DNA of 64,000 nucleotides from Antedon bifida (Eukaryota > Echinodermata > Crinoidea > Comatulida > Antedonidae): NCBI GenBank assembly GCA_963402885.1, contig OY727097.1, forward strand, positions 30,125,401 to 30,189,400. The letters are read 5' to 3'. The position numbers were made by a program, and so were the translations under genes. Shown here piece after piece: positions 22,930 through 34,060 of the stretch (position 1 is the stretch's first letter; each line of letters begins with the position of its first letter). The notes under the pieces were generated by a model. That model ran no database searches, was not told the DNA's origin, and saw nothing but the letters and a program-made list of their open reading frames with translations.

Positions 22930-24240
22930 ACAACATATAGAAAAAGGAAATAATTACTGTTCATAGTAACTTACTTGTTTATGCAATTAAACAAATTATA
23001 AGACATTTTATTAACACTAACATTATAATATATGTTATGATCATTTTGATCGAACATACTGGAGGAAAAATATTATTTAAGGACAATGTCCGAGCAGGGC
23101 TGTAGTCACCTGAATGTTTGGTAAGGTTTCAACCTGACCACTTTTTCACTTTGACAACCCAGTGGCTTGAACAGAGATTGTTCCCTTTTCTTGCAAAAAC
23201 CGGACTACTTTGTTTCTTTGCCGAGAGCACACATTCTGTCTTAACATGTATATTTTTTTGATAAACCTGTACTATCATATAACTGACATTGAAATCAAAC
23301 TTGTCATCTATATAGTATTTTATATATTCATGTGATAACAATATAACTTCATTATACCATGTTAAAATCAACTTCAGTAATCGGATTTTTTTTGCTGGCC
23401 ATATATTTACTACAATACAAAAGTGCATTAATAAATTACAATGACATTTGTGATTCTACAACATGATTTACCAACAGGAAGTAAAAGTGACAAACTAGAA
23501 TGCGACCAAATGATTGATAGTGAAAATACGCCAGTTGTCACTGAAGAAACAAACATCTAATTGATGCAAGTCTATTGAAAATATGATGGGGCTCTTGCTT
23601 GGTTTTTCAACTTGAATTATTACAACAAAATATGATTGATTAACCTGTACATAATTTGAAAATAAATAAATAAACGCATAAATTATCAGACGCAATATGG
23701 AAAATGGGGAAGCATGAGGTAAATCAAGAGTGGGGAAACGCTAGTGGCACATGCTTCCCTGTTTGATATCCATTTTTACAGACTATTAACATTATGTATG
23801 TTTTTTTTAATCTATATTTCATTTAGCATTTTTATAACTTTATGTGTCAGTTAGTGTTTAAAAATCCTGAATCCACCTCCTCAGACAGGGTTGTAAAATG
23901 GATATTTTGAGAAACACCCACAATATTATAATAGTCTAACAAAATAATTTGGCTTGAGTAAATAAAAATGTAGTGCATACATATAAATCAAGGGTCACTT
24001 CGTGTCGAGGCACAAAGGGCACATCAACCGGAAGGGGGTGGAAATAAAAAATATGACCAAAACCACCTAGTATACTAATTTAGCTATGAATTGAAGACTA
24101 TTTATTTGGTTTCCGGTTTGTAAAAATTAGTGTAAACATTAATGTAAACATACCATTCACAGTAATATTTACAGCATCATTAGTCCTTTGTATCTTTTAT
24201 ACACTGCAAACAAAGCGGTCATAAAGTAATGATTTATGGT
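22930..24240. other. Non-coding interval
   Basis: No recognised exon. Frames on the minus strand around 23.1-23.7 kb have no identifiable domain. Confidence 0.45.
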
Positions 24241-24244
24241 GCTT

Positions 24245-24545
24245 CCTGCCATTACATTAGTCTTATCTTGTATAATAGGGCCTACATGCGTACAGTCACC
24301 ATGAACCAGCTTAGGGGACCAGCTGCGCTAAGGGGACATTGATAGGCCATCCTCTGTCAGACATCAAGACTATTTCTTTTTAATATTAATCTTATCTTAT
24401 GTATAATAGGGCCTACATGGGTACCATAAACCAGCTTAGAGAACCAGCTTAGGAGACCAGCTTAGGGAACCAGCTTAGGAGAACAGCTTAGGGAACCATG
24501 ACTAGGCAATCCTGCGACACACAGAAATACAGGCTATTTCTTTTA
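24245..24545. repeat. ~135-bp tandem duplication with an internal 13-14-bp minisatellite
   Basis: TCTTATCTT(A)TGTATAATAG / GGCCTACATG(C/G)GTAC / ACCAGCTTAG / GGCAATCCT-like / CAGACATCAAGACTATTTCT occurs twice. In the second copy ACCAGCTTAGGGA has expanded to about six units. Confidence 0.8.
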
Positions 24546-24584
24546 TCTTATCCAATTTTTATTCACAAAGTAAATAACTATTAT

Positions 24585-24632
24585 GTGACATAGAAATGGC
24601 ATATTAAAAAAAATGTTTTTATACAAATTACA
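24585..24632 (-). mobile_element. Repeat family B, terminal fragment
   Basis: AACTATTATGTGACATAGAA followed by ATGGCATATTAAAAAAAATG matches the terminus of the copies at 12440 and 47180. Confidence 0.45.
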
Positions 24633-24639
24633 TCCTAAT

Positions 24640-25560
24640 GTTTCAAATTTGGAGTTTTTGGTCCAAATCATACACAGAGCATTAACTCTAAACTAATTCT
24701 AATATAAATTCAAGCTTCCATGAAAGATCACTTTACTTATCTTCAATACCACGAACCTTGCATTTTAGAAAATCACTGCTCGCAAATATATGCCAAAGTG
24801 TTCTATAAATATGTATTTTTATCCTACTTTTTGATAACTATCTCTGTACTTAATCAAGAGTAAATATTAGTCAACAAAAGATAAACATTATTTTTTATTT
24901 GAACTGTGACTAACAGAAAAACAAACAGTGTCATTAATACATTTCTTTACGGATTAGCGAGTATTAAAATTACACCAGTATCATTTACACTTTATAATAT
25001 TCTGAGCATTGAATTTAGTGTAATTATGAAAATAAAGGGAATACAGTACTGCACTATCATTGATTGAATACAGATTTTCAAGCCCATATCTGATGGGGTT
25101 CGAGGTTTCAAATAACTCCCTTTTTTCCTCAAGCGGATCAAGGATTTCAAAATGTGGAAGGTGTATTGGTCCTCAGGCCTGAAAATGGATGAAGAAATCT
25201 TTGGTATTTAAAACTAAGGTTTAGGGAGGGCTGGGGCCCCCTGGTGCCCTTTTTCTAATAGAGACTGAAGTTTTAGTAATGATTAGAGTCATAGAGGGCT
25301 CACTATAATAATGACTTACTCTGCATTATAATTAACATTTTTAAATGATTTTCATTCCAAACAAAACAATTACAATTGTTTTATTACAATTAAAAATCTT
25401 GAATGAAACAATATAATGCACTATATAATAAAACAAATGAATAGGAAAGTTATAAATATTGTGTAATGTAGGCCGAAGAAGAAAACAATTGATACTTTGA
25501 AGTTTAAAATGGTAAAAGTAGGCCCAACTATGACCTCATAGCATGGTAGGTATACCACAA
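24640..25560. other. Non-coding interval
   Basis: At 25080-25150, ATGGGGTTCGAGGTTTCAAA and CTCCCTTTTTTCCTCAAGCG resemble the reverse strand of 29175-29255, indicating a shared repeat. Otherwise nothing recognised. Confidence 0.4.
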
Positions 25561-25564
25561 ATAA

Positions 25565-27028
25565 TTGATATAGTCATAGTCATATAGTCATATATACTTT
25601 ATTGTCCATTTAAAAAACAGAAATGTGATTTGAAAACTGGCAAAATACAAAAATATAAAATACAATTTACAAAAACACACACAAAAAGTTAAGAGGCTAA
25701 AAATTGTTAAAATTAGATAAAAATTATTATTATTTAATTATATTATATGATTTATTATTATATTGCACTAACGATGACTTAAAGTTTAAATAAAAGCATT
25801 AAAATTACATGTGTGAGCTATAAAAATAAACAAAAGCGGTTACATTTTATCTTTGTACTCTGGAGTTATATAAGTGTATAGCATTAGGTACAAACGAGCA
25901 CCTAAACCGTTTTGTTTTGGTATTAAGTGCACGTAGTCTTATGCCAGAATTCATGAGAGCAAATTGTTTGTGAAGAGGATGTGTTTCATCATCAATGATA
26001 CTTTTTACTTTTTTTAACACATTTTCTTTATACAAGGATTCAACATCAGGTAAGTGCTCTCCTACTAGTCTAATTGCTCTATTTCCTATTCGATTAAGTT
26101 TAATTTTATCTTTTTGCATTGTATTACCATAAAAACAAACATTACAAAAAAGTATTACACTGAGAATTACAGAATTATAAAACAATTTAAGTATGGTTTT
26201 GTCAATTTGTAGGTACTTCATTTTTCTTAAAATAAACATCCTTTGGTTGGCTTTGCATGTGGCTTTATTTACATTATTTATCCAATTTAGCTTATTGTCA
26301 ATTATACAACCCAGATATTTGTACTCATTTACTACTTCTATCTCATTTTCATTTATAATCAGAGGTTCTAAGGGTTCTTTAATTTTCCTAAAATCAATTT
26401 GCATTTCTTTTGTTTTCTTTATGTTTAGTTTCAGGTTGTTATTGCAGCACCAGTGATAAAAATCACATCCTAGTTGTCTATAGCTTGTTTCATCATTGCC
26501 AGTAATGTATCCAGTGATGACTGTGTCATCTGCATATTTTACTATACAACATTCATTTGAATTGGCTCTGAAACTGCTGGTGAACAGTGAAAACAACATT
26601 GGGGAGATAACAGACCCTTGTGGCGTGCCAATGCTAACAGTTCTTTTATCAGATAAAATACCGTTTAGTTTAACATACTGGAACCTATTTGTTAAGAAAT
26701 TATATATCCATGAAGTCAATGTGTCGTTTACGTTCATTTCTTTAAGTTTGTGTACTAATGAACCAGGTTCAACGGTATTAAAAGCACTAGAAAAATCTAT
26801 ATACAAACATCTTACATATGATTTAGGCACATCTAAATGTTGGTAAATATTATGTAAGTGGAAGAGCACAGCATCTTCAACACTTCTATTACTCTGATAG
26901 GCAAATTGGAGAGGATCGAGAAAAAATTTCGTCTGATCAAGCAACTGCCTAAGTACAATCTTTTCTAGGCACTTACCAACATTGGATGTGATAGCTATTG
27001 GCCTATAGTCATTAAGTTCCTTGGGATA
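25565..27028 (-). mobile_element. 5'-truncated non-LTR retrotransposon (CR1/L2/Rex-like LINE)
   Basis: The element runs on the minus strand. It has an open ~393-codon reverse-transcriptase segment (27028 to the stop at 25847), a 3' UTR of about 280 bases, an AATAAA signal near 25600 and a short-tandem tail of TATGACTATA-type repeats ending at about 25565. The upstream APE endonuclease and ORF1 are missing: a TAA lies in frame immediately before the first RT codons (27029-27031) and no homology is visible beyond. Tandem-repeat 3' tails instead of poly(A) are typical of the CR1/L2 group (established). The exact clade is inferred from motif style only. The intact frame suggests a recent insertion. 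Confidence 0.85.
25847..27028 (-). CDS. LINE reverse transcriptase, C-terminal part of ORF2 (partial)
   Basis: Copies LINE RNA into DNA at the target site (target-primed reverse transcription). Motifs in order: ELNDYRPIAITS (RT block 1), FLDPLQFAYQSNRSVEDAV (block 2), YIDFSSAFNTVEP with the first catalytic Asp, GTPQGSVISPMLF (block 4), YADDT with the catalytic Asp pair, LNIKKTKEM (block 6), EYKYLGCIID (block 7), then a thumb-like region and C-terminal tail ending ...LYNSRVQR. There are no frameshifts or stops over about 390 codons. The open region begins right after an in-frame TAA at 27029-27031, so there is no proper start codon. The TTG at 26944 is only an arbitrary start within the domain. 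Endonuclease and ORF1 are absent, so it is not autonomous in this copy. Plus-strand frames across the region are shadows. Confidence 0.9.
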   Translation of the reverse strand, partial: YPKELNDYRPIAITSNVGKCLEKIVLRQLLDQTKFFLDPLQFAYQSNRSVEDAVLFHLHNIYQHLDVPKSYVRCLYIDFSSAFNTVEPGSLVHKLKEMNVNDTLTSWIYNFLTNRFQYVKLNGILSDKRTVSIGTPQGSVISPMLFSLFTSSFRANSNECCIVKYADDTVITGYITGNDETSYRQLGCDFYHWCCNNNLKLNIKKTKEMQIDFRKIKEPLEPLIINENEIEVVNEYKYLGCIIDNKLNWINNVNKATCKANQRMFILRKMKYLQIDKTILKLFYNSVILSVILFCNVCFYGNTMQKDKIKLNRIGNRAIRLVGEHLPDVESLYKENVLKKVKSIIDDETHPLHKQFALMNSGIRLRALNTKTKRFRCSFVPNAIHLYNSRVQR

Positions 27029-27043
27029 TTACAGAGAAATGTT

Positions 27044-27063
27044 GATATGAGTATCAACATTCT
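27044..27063. repeat. Small hairpin at the LINE 5' border
   Basis: TGTTGATA TGAG TATCAACA: 8-bp arms with a 4-nt loop, just beyond the truncated end of the LINE. Confidence 0.6.
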
Positions 27064-27256
27064 TTTGTGGAGTCACATCAACTAAATTTATTCAAAATGT
27101 ATTCACATGCAATTGATGTAATATATATTTTACTGTTTTCTGTGTTTTCCTTCTTTTTAAAAAATTTAACACTTTAACACAAGTCACATTTGTTGGAAAG
27201 CAATAATTTTTTTTTTTTATGAAAAAAAAATCTTATAATTTGAATTTTTAAAGTAA

Positions 27257-27387
27257 AGCTCTGTCTACACTATCAAACTAGTTTGACAAAAAAGTGCGAT
27301 GTGCACAAATGTAGTATATAACATCATCATGTCCAATAGGTACATCACATTTTTTGTTACATAAAGTTTGAGAGTGTAGACAGAACT
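27257..27387. mobile_element. MITE family A copy 3, full length
   Basis: Left end AGCTCTGTCTACACTATCAA, right end AGTTTGAGAGTGTAGACAGA plus ACT. Flanks are TAA (left) and TTA (right), both of the TWA type. The interior GTGCGATGTGCACAAATGTA is shorter than in other copies. Confidence 0.85.
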
Positions 27388-27389
27388 TT

Positions 27390-28150
27390 AGACAATACAA
27401 TTTCCATTCATTAGAAACACACAAAATAATTAATCAAAGAAATGTTTTCCGAACATCTTATATTTTCATCTTACTCGCGGTTTGAGGTTTTAAACATAAT
27501 GTTGATCATAAATATGGAAGAAACAGGTGATTTTGGAAACAAAAAGTTATATTTATTTAAGAAAGAGTTAAAAATGTGAGGTTTTAAAAATTAATTTGAT
27601 GTGGTAAGGAAATGAATTTGCTAATAATTTCCTCATTGGTTAAGCAAGCCACATCCTGGTCCTGTGATGGTACCAAACAGAGACCAGATTAAATTACAAA
27701 CCACTAGATATCATCAATGGTTTAACCAGTTGGAGCTGTCAAAAAACATCACAATTGATTGTTATTTAATAGGTTAAATTAGATTGAAAGGGTGCATGGT
27801 GATATTGAGGGGGCACATTAGTAAGACTGTATCCAGGATATGATGGCAAGATGCTGTGAGAGTTATTTTTACAGAAGATGGTTTCAAATAATTAACAATT
27901 ATTCTTTATTTAGAACTGAAAACAAGAAGTAGACGAATGTCTACAGAAGACAGAATCTTTCTTCGTTGATAATGGACAAACTTAATTAATACATCCAACA
28001 CGTACATCTACACTCGGCTGATTAACGTCAGCAAAACACATTTTTTCTTAGAAAATTTTGTTTGTCTTTGAAATGTTTAAATAATTGACATCTTTACAGA
28101 ATTATACTTTACCTAGAAAGGAGACATTTCAAAATTGCAAACTATTTATC
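27390..28150. other. Non-coding interval
   Basis: Nothing recognised. Confidence 0.45.
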
Positions 28151-28345
28151 TAACAAATTATGTAATTGATATCAATAATTCCCCATGAAAAAAACAATTT
28201 AAAAAAAACATTATGCTATTTTATTTCACCAAAAATTGGATAAAAAAATAATCCTAAAAAAACTGTAATTTGACGCGGAAAATAGACAAATTGTCTGTTT
28301 GTTTGGTTAAATGTAGCAGTTTATTTTGTTTTGTCTTTAAGCTTG
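28150..28345 (+). mobile_element. Repeat family B, diverged partial copy
   Basis: Shows ACATTATGCTATTTTATTTC, ACCAAAAATTGGATAAAAAA, GGTTAAATGTAGCAGTTTAT and TTTTGTTTTGTCTTTAAGC. Order and spacing match the left two thirds of the 12440 copy. Confidence 0.45.
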
Positions 28346-28549
28346 TTCAGTTACCTTGAATCTGACTTATCTGTCGTTAAGTCTGATAACCGGGGTAATA
28401 ATGTGAAGTACTTTATAAGCATTGTGCAATAACCGCTATATAAGAACCAATATTATTATCATAACGTTCTTCCAATCTTACTGATTAGTTTCAAAATCAT
28501 GTAAGGGGATATACTGGATGTTTAACTTGTGTATTTCAAACTGAAATGT

Positions 28550-28682
28550 AACTCTGATAGACCGCAATTTAACTTCGATAGATTGCAATTTAACTCCGAT
28601 AGACTGCAATTTAACTCCGATAGACTACAATTTAACTTCGATAGACCGCAGTGTAACTCCGATAGACCACAATTTAACTCCG
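28550..28682 (+). repeat. 21-bp minisatellite (AACTCCGATAGACCGCAATTT)n, 6.3 copies
   Basis: Six full units and one partial unit, with CC/TT/CT and CCG/TTG/CTG/CTA variants. The unit is divisible by three, so it generates an artefactual repetitive FNSDRLQ-type frame on the plus strand. Confidence 0.95.
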
Positions 28683-29068
28683 TAACTTATATAAAACAAG
28701 CCGAAATGGTCTATTCATATTCCATATAGCACTAAATTCAAAATATAGCACCACAAAATATTTTGACTCTTTGATGTCAATGCAGGCTGCTGTTATCTTC
28801 AACCTTTAACTAATGTTATTGTTCTTGGCCAATCATCATATCATGTAGGCCAATGTTCCTGTTGCAACAAGCAGCCACTAGAACTATAAACAACAGTACG
28901 TATTAGATAACAGGAAGAGATTACAAAAACAACTTGCCCATATACCAATGTTATTGTAATCAATGCTCACCGGATGTGCTATATCCTAATATTTTTTTTG
29001 TTCTGTTGTTGTGGGAACTTAACTACCTTCTCAACTTGTACACTTCTCATGTTTTATTACCTTGCCAA

Positions 29069-29275
29069 GCATGTAGCCAGGATTTTTACACAGGGTTTGT
29101 TTTTCCACAAAATATCTCGTTTCCCCACCCCCCCCCCTCCAAAAAACTTTTCTAGTTAAGCATAATTTATCTTCACTTTTGCTGTTGGTCTTTAGTTTAA
29201 AAATGGCACTGCTTCGAGGAAAAAGGGGTTAGTTTTAACTTTCGAACCCCACTGGCTACACCACGCTTACATGTA
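29069..29275. mobile_element. Possible inverted-repeat element (GTAGCCAGG ends)
   Basis: CATGTAGCCAGGATTTTTAC at the left is answered by CCCCACTGGCTACACCACGC and TTACATG at the right. Between them are a C-run and TCGAGGAAAAAGGGGTTAGT. A fragment with the same internal words, in the other orientation, lies near 25080-25150. The class is unknown. Confidence 0.4.
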
Positions 29276-29840
29276 GGCCTACTTATGTTATTATAATCAA
29301 TAATTACCGGAAACTACTGTTTCGACCGTATTGATTTTTCTTTGGGGTAATGATTTGTATTTTACTGTTTGTGTTTTCTGTCAAATGAACAAACATCTTT
29401 CCATGCTTATATAATATTGAATGAGAAATAAATCTTAAGTGAATCTTTAACAATAGACAGGTCTAGTTGTTTTACGCAGGTGGATGGCATTTGTCAACCT
29501 TTAGCAATCTGCTCTTAGACGTCATCAGTTTTGTTTGTCACCTATCATTTTGTTTTTCTTGTTGGTCAAAAATGATAGAACACACTAATTAACTGGTTCA
29601 TCAATCAGGAGATGAATATGGACTATCAATAAAAGAGTGGGGGTGGGGGTTAGAAGGTTTCTCTTGTGTGGTGATCTTGGTTTTGTATGTTTTTCTTGGC
29701 AATAAAGAATAAGAATGTAATAAGATGGTGGAGATAACAATTGTAATGAGCTAAATCTAATTAAACATGGTTTATAGCCTAAATAAACAAAATACAGCAA
29801 TAAAACAAACTTGTCAATAATATTAAACATCATCATTACA
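29276..29840. other. Non-coding interval
   Basis: Nothing recognised apart from a G-rich stretch at 29636-29650. Confidence 0.4.
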
Positions 29841-29846
29841 CTCTAA

Positions 29847-29932
29847 AGCTCTGTATACACTATCAAACTTTATGTGACAAAAAAAATATGATGTCATATC
29901 ACTTCTACCATGTTATTTGGGTACATCATCTT
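29847..29932. mobile_element. MITE family A copy 4, right half missing
   Basis: Starts AGCTCTGTATACACTATCAA and continues through TATGTGACAAAAAAAATATG and ATGTCATATCACTTCTACCA to GGGTACATCATC, then stops. The right terminal repeat is absent. Confidence 0.8.
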
Positions 29933-29949
29933 AAACCAACAATAAAATA

Positions 29950-30025
29950 AATCGGTGTAGCTTGGTGGTTAACATGACTAAAACCAGTGTCTTAGGTTCA
30001 AAGACCAAGACCAAGTTAGTGATAT
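29950..30025 (+). repeat. tRNA-derived SINE fragment
   Basis: TGTAGCTTGGTGGTTAACAT resembles a pol III A box and TAGGTTCAAAGACCAAGACC a B box, about 40 bases apart. No intact cloverleaf can be drawn, so it is a SINE head rather than a tRNA gene. It begins about 20 bp beyond the truncated end of the neighbouring MITE. Confidence 0.55.
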
Positions 30026-30039
30026 GATAGGAGAAGCAT

Positions 30040-30930
30040 GAGTTTTTTTCCATTTAGTAATCAGTAGATGCTGTATAATTATTTAAAGGTATGTAGTTCT
30101 AATTAATCCCATCCTTATTGCTGTCTGTAGTTGTTTACTCCTCTTACTTTAAGGACATTTGATTTCATGCTTGGTGGATAAAATGGCATATCTCATATAT
30201 GTTTCTCCCATGTTGATATTTTTTCTTATTCCAATAAAAAACCAGGCTAAATTCACAAATCAGATTAAAATGTGTCCCAATTGCTTGGCTAACTGATTTG
30301 CCTAGACTTTGAAAAAACAACATAGTTTACTCGCATCCAGCAGGGACTCAAATGTGTTGGTAATAAACGGTAAATTTTATTATGTACGCCTGTAACTGTC
30401 ATCATGGCTATATTTCATAGCAACACACCTGCCTACCTCACTGTACAGGGCTTCAGGAGATCTGCATGCAGACTTGCTGGCTGCTGCCTAGCTCTTGAGT
30501 GTAGCTAGTCTATGGAGGCCTATGACAACCCTGTCATTTACCCTTCAGAGACTGATGATAAAAGTTGTCCCAGAAATGGGTATTGGAGTTTGTGAACTTC
30601 ATTGAAAGTAGTATGTTTTTCTTTCTGACTCTTGACCAATTTTTGTTAATTTGGTATCTTCTATCTTTATGATTTGGTATTGATATGCTTTCTATAGCCA
30701 TTTGTGTCTTTTTAGTGTTTGGTAATAGTTTCAATTTAGAAAATATTTAAGGCATCTTTTGATGACAGTTGATGATGAAATGCAGATGCTGTAAATGATA
30801 ATTCATGATAATATATGCCTAAAGAAAAAATAATTTTAATTTATGGTACAGTATTATGCTGTGCCATCGTGCTATTTTTAGTCAATTCCATCAATTTATT
30901 TCAGAAATCAATAGCAGATATTGGTTTTCA
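30040..30930. other. Non-coding interval
   Basis: Nothing recognised. Confidence 0.45.
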
Positions 30931-30936
30931 AATATA

Positions 30937-31098
30937 GTGTTATTTTAAAGAATTTGCAACTTGTTTGTGTTGATTTAAAATAGAAGATCTTTTTTAATTT
31001 CATCATTTAGTCCCTCAAAATTATAATGATGAAATAAAAAAGATATATCTTCTATTTCAAATCAACACAAACAAGTTGCAAATTCTTTAAAATAACAC
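30937..31098. mobile_element. 162-bp foldback element, ~72-bp arms
   Basis: The left arm starts GTGTTATTTTAAAGAATTTG, then CAACTTGTTTGTGTTGATTT and AAAATAGAAGATCTTTTTTA. The right arm is the near-perfect inverse, ending CAAATTCTTTAAAATAACAC. The loop is about 18 bases (TAGTCCCTCAAAATTATA). Few mismatches separate the arms. Transcription would give a long hairpin RNA, but no evidence of transcription is visible. Confidence 0.9.
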
Positions 31099-31099
31099 T

Positions 31100-32365
31100 G
31101 GTAAAAAAGTTCTAATTCTTAGTAGTAAAATCATCCTTTATTTCAAATAAAATACATAATGTAACAAACATCCCAGGTCACAAGACAGCAAATACAAAAT
31201 ATTTCTAAAAAGTTAATTTTTATCCAAAATGGAATAAAAATATTAAAAAGAATAACCTATCAAATCGATGTTTTTACGATTTCCTGTATTTCTGGTAATT
31301 TCATAAAGTACAGGAAATGGACTTTAGTAATGACGTCCTCGACAGATCTATAATTTCCTCGCCAAATTCCATAATATCCTTTCCAGGTTCTTAGAAAATG
31401 TAAATACAGTCCATAAATGACAGCAGGAACACGCAGTTGGTAAAATTACAACCATTTTATTGTTTTATCATAGTACAGTAGGCTAGTATGTGTAATTAAA
31501 ATTTATTTTGCTTTTCTATATGTCCTAGGCCTACACTTATTTTAAAGGTTTGATGTTATTTAGAAAATAATTTTAAGAAATACGTATAGGGTTAACTTAT
31601 ACTGACATTACCAAGAAATCCATTTATAGAAGGTTTTCCAAGATAGTCCAAAAAGATTAGTAGCTTATTTATTTTCATTGGAGTCCTTTCAAAACAGTTT
31701 TAATTGAAACTCAAGATATGTCAGTCCATTTGTCCAGATACTGTCCTGGTAATAATATGAAGCTAATTATAGCTTTTATTTTTTGTTATAAATATTTTTT
31801 TTCCTGGTAGAACTATCTTTAAGCCCCCTGGGCTTATTCTGAGCCTCCAGCACATTTAAACAATTAAAATCTATAAATAATATATTGAATTTGAAATTGA
31901 AAAACTTAGGTATTTTTCAATTTAAATGTTGCTTCCATCTGTGACTATAATTTTGGGAAAGTTTTATAAATTAACTTTCTTTACCAAAAAAAAAAAATCT
32001 TCTGATGAAATAATTCTTGATGCACTCACTGCCACAATAAACTGTTGAAGTTTTTAGGCAACCAATTTCATATGTCAAATTACAGGAAAAGTCATTTCCG
32101 AATTTAGTTTGATTGATTACGGGTAAAATTGCTTCAAGAGAGCCACCTGGTGTCTGCCACAAAACCACTATTACCTGTCAACGAGGCAGGTCAAAGGTAA
32201 ATTCTTCAGTCAATGTTGAAACAACATCATGCTACAACCACAACTTGCTACTAGATTATTCATGATTCAAATGCAGAGTTAAAACCTAGATTGCTTACGT
32301 GCTACATTGTTGACAGTGTAGCAACAAAAAGATTTCAAAAACACAATAGTAACAAACTAAAGATC
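31100..32365. other. Non-coding interval
   Basis: An imperfect inverted pair (GATTTCCTGTATTTC / AAAGTACAGGAAATGG, about 31278-31320). No recognised exon. Confidence 0.45.
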
Positions 32366-32370
32366 TTTCA

Positions 32371-32588
32371 ACTAAACTATCAAACTTTATGTAAAACAAA
32401 CAAATGTGATGTGCCCATCAATTGTTAAATAGTTAATTTAATTTTTTGTATGATGTCTTACGTGAACAAGTGTTACTGTGATTAAATAACGTTTATTATT
32501 ATAGATTTGATGATGTCATATCACTACCATATTTGGCCACATTACAATTTTTTTTTGTGAAACTAATTTGATAGTGTAGACAGAGGCT
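32371..32588. mobile_element. MITE family A copy 5, with internal insertion
   Basis: The left part (ACTATCAAACTTTATGTAAA, ATGTGATGTGCCCATCAATT) and the right part (GATGATGTCATATCACTACC ... TTTGATAGTGTAGACAGAGG) are separated by about 90 bp of unrelated AT-rich sequence (about 32422-32508). The left terminus is worn. Confidence 0.75.
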
Positions 32589-32686
32589 ATGATCACACCA
32601 ATCTCACTTCTTGTTATCATATGAAATTGTCTGATTGGCTACAATTACATGATCATCATAAGCTAAACTAGTGTGAACAGGGCCTA
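32584..32686. mobile_element. Short MITE with GGCCCTGTTCACACT-type ends
   Basis: AGGCTATGATCACACCAATC at the left and CTAGTGTGAACAGGGCCTAA at the right form an imperfect inverted repeat around TGATTGGCTACAATTACATG. It abuts the end of MITE family A copy 5, so the insertions are adjacent or nested. Confidence 0.5.
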
Positions 32687-32699
32687 AGTTCCAGAAGCT

Positions 32700-33520
32700 G
32701 TCCATCATTAAAATCTTGTGCAATATTCATGTGTGAATTCATAATTTCAGAATGTAACATTTAACGTGTATAACCTTTGATATTCAAATTGTTGTGCTAC
32801 AAGGGGATCAAAACAGAATGGCTTCAACAAAAATGAAGGAGGAGATTAGTTGGAAGTAGGTCACTTGAATTTCTTAAAGAGGAAGTTGTCTTCATTGGTA
32901 TGTTATTATATTAAAGGGCAAATATCAGATTTATTAATATCACATTTTATTTATGACGAAGAAAATATTTTATTTATGACGAAGGAAGTAACCTTATTTG
33001 TTCTTTATTCATATATAATATGTATAATGGATAATAATATTGGAACGAATGTGAGGTTGGGAGGTAGGCCTAGGGTGGATTACTCTATGAATATGGTTGG
33101 GGCTGAATTTCAAAATATCAGATTTTTTCTTTACTCCAAAACCTTGTAACTGGACCATTTTGAAAAGCAGTACTTACGCTACTGAAAATGCAATAGAGTC
33201 AAAAGAAATAATAAATAAATGTTTAAAAAAAAATCTAAATTAATACAGAAAAAAGGGTTGTTCACGCCCACCTAAGCCCTGCCCTGTACAGCATCATTAT
33301 GAACCAGTACAAAAGTATTTTTCAACACCAGGTAAAGCATGTTAACTGACTCAGGTGATCACAGGAGACATACAGCTATCGGCTTACAAATTACCAGAGT
33401 CACTGACAAGCTCTGACCCTAATCATAAAGGGGACAGGATAAATATTCAGTGACATTCTGAGCAAGCACATTCTGCCCATGGTTGGCCTAGATAATATCC
33501 AAAAGTTAAATCACATTTTG
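32700..33520. other. Non-coding interval
   Basis: A roughly 100-codon plus-strand frame near 32.85-33.15 kb shows no domain or family resemblance and is not called. Confidence 0.4.
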
Positions 33521-33524
33521 GATA

Positions 33525-33677
33525 CTCTACTACACTATCAAAGTTTGTGACAAAAAAAGTGTGACGTGTCAAAATGTGGTAGTGATATGTGCAAATATGG
33601 TATTGATATGCACAAATATGGTAGTAGTATGACATCATCATGTCCATATATGGGCACATCACATTTGTTGTCACATA
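33525..33677. mobile_element. MITE family A copy 6, interrupted
   Basis: Left part CTACTACACTATCAAAGTTT, with three tandem copies of the AATATGGTA(G/T)TGATATG block, then GACATCATCATGTCCATATA and CACATCACATTTGTTGTCAC. The expected right terminal AAAGTTTGATAGTGTAGACA is missing. The sequence changes at TCACATA into the tail of a minus-strand LINE. Confidence 0.8.
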
Positions 33678-34060
33678 TTTATTTATTTGTTCTTTCTTTA
33701 AACTGAAATACACTTTCAATACAAATGTACTGATTTCCAAAGTGGTTCAGTAAACATATTTACAACAAAAATAAAGTATTAAAATTAAAAGAAAAACAAA
33801 AAGAAACAAAAGAGATTTAAAACTATTTACAATTGTGAAGGCAAAAAGGTTAATACATATATGTTTTCTATAGTGAAGATTTAAAAGTTGCCAAAGACAT
33901 ATTATGGAGTTCTGATTTTATGTTAGTTGGTAGTATAGAGAATTCCATAGTTTTGTTGATCTATATTAAAACAAAAGTTCTTTTACCCTGAGAGTTATTC
34001 CATAACGGAATAGATAAGTCATTATTACTTTAAAGTTTGAAATGTAATTGGCAATATTGC
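33678..34060 (-). pseudogene. Decayed LINE 3' end (RT C-terminus and 3' UTR)
   Basis: On the minus strand, from about 34055, the frame reads SIPLWNNSQGKRTFVLI, stop, INKTMEFSILPTNIKSEL, then HNMSLATFKSSL and a stop. This matches the general plan of the LINE ORF2 C-terminal tail (G-x-RTF ... LW-x-SLP ... S-x-x-FKS-x-L). It carries an in-frame stop, so it is dead. The 3' UTR ends in an (AAATA) tail at about 33680-33690, inside MITE family A copy 6. A 22-bp word of this UTR (33731-33752) recurs at 57664-57685. Confidence 0.6.

Noticed and set aside
26193-26846. Two plus-strand frames (87 and 116 codons) inside the LINE
   Set aside because: Antisense shadows of the reverse-transcriptase frame.
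28529-28729. Plus-strand FNSDRLQ repeat frame
   Set aside because: Generated by the 21-bp minisatellite. No start context, no flanking conservation.
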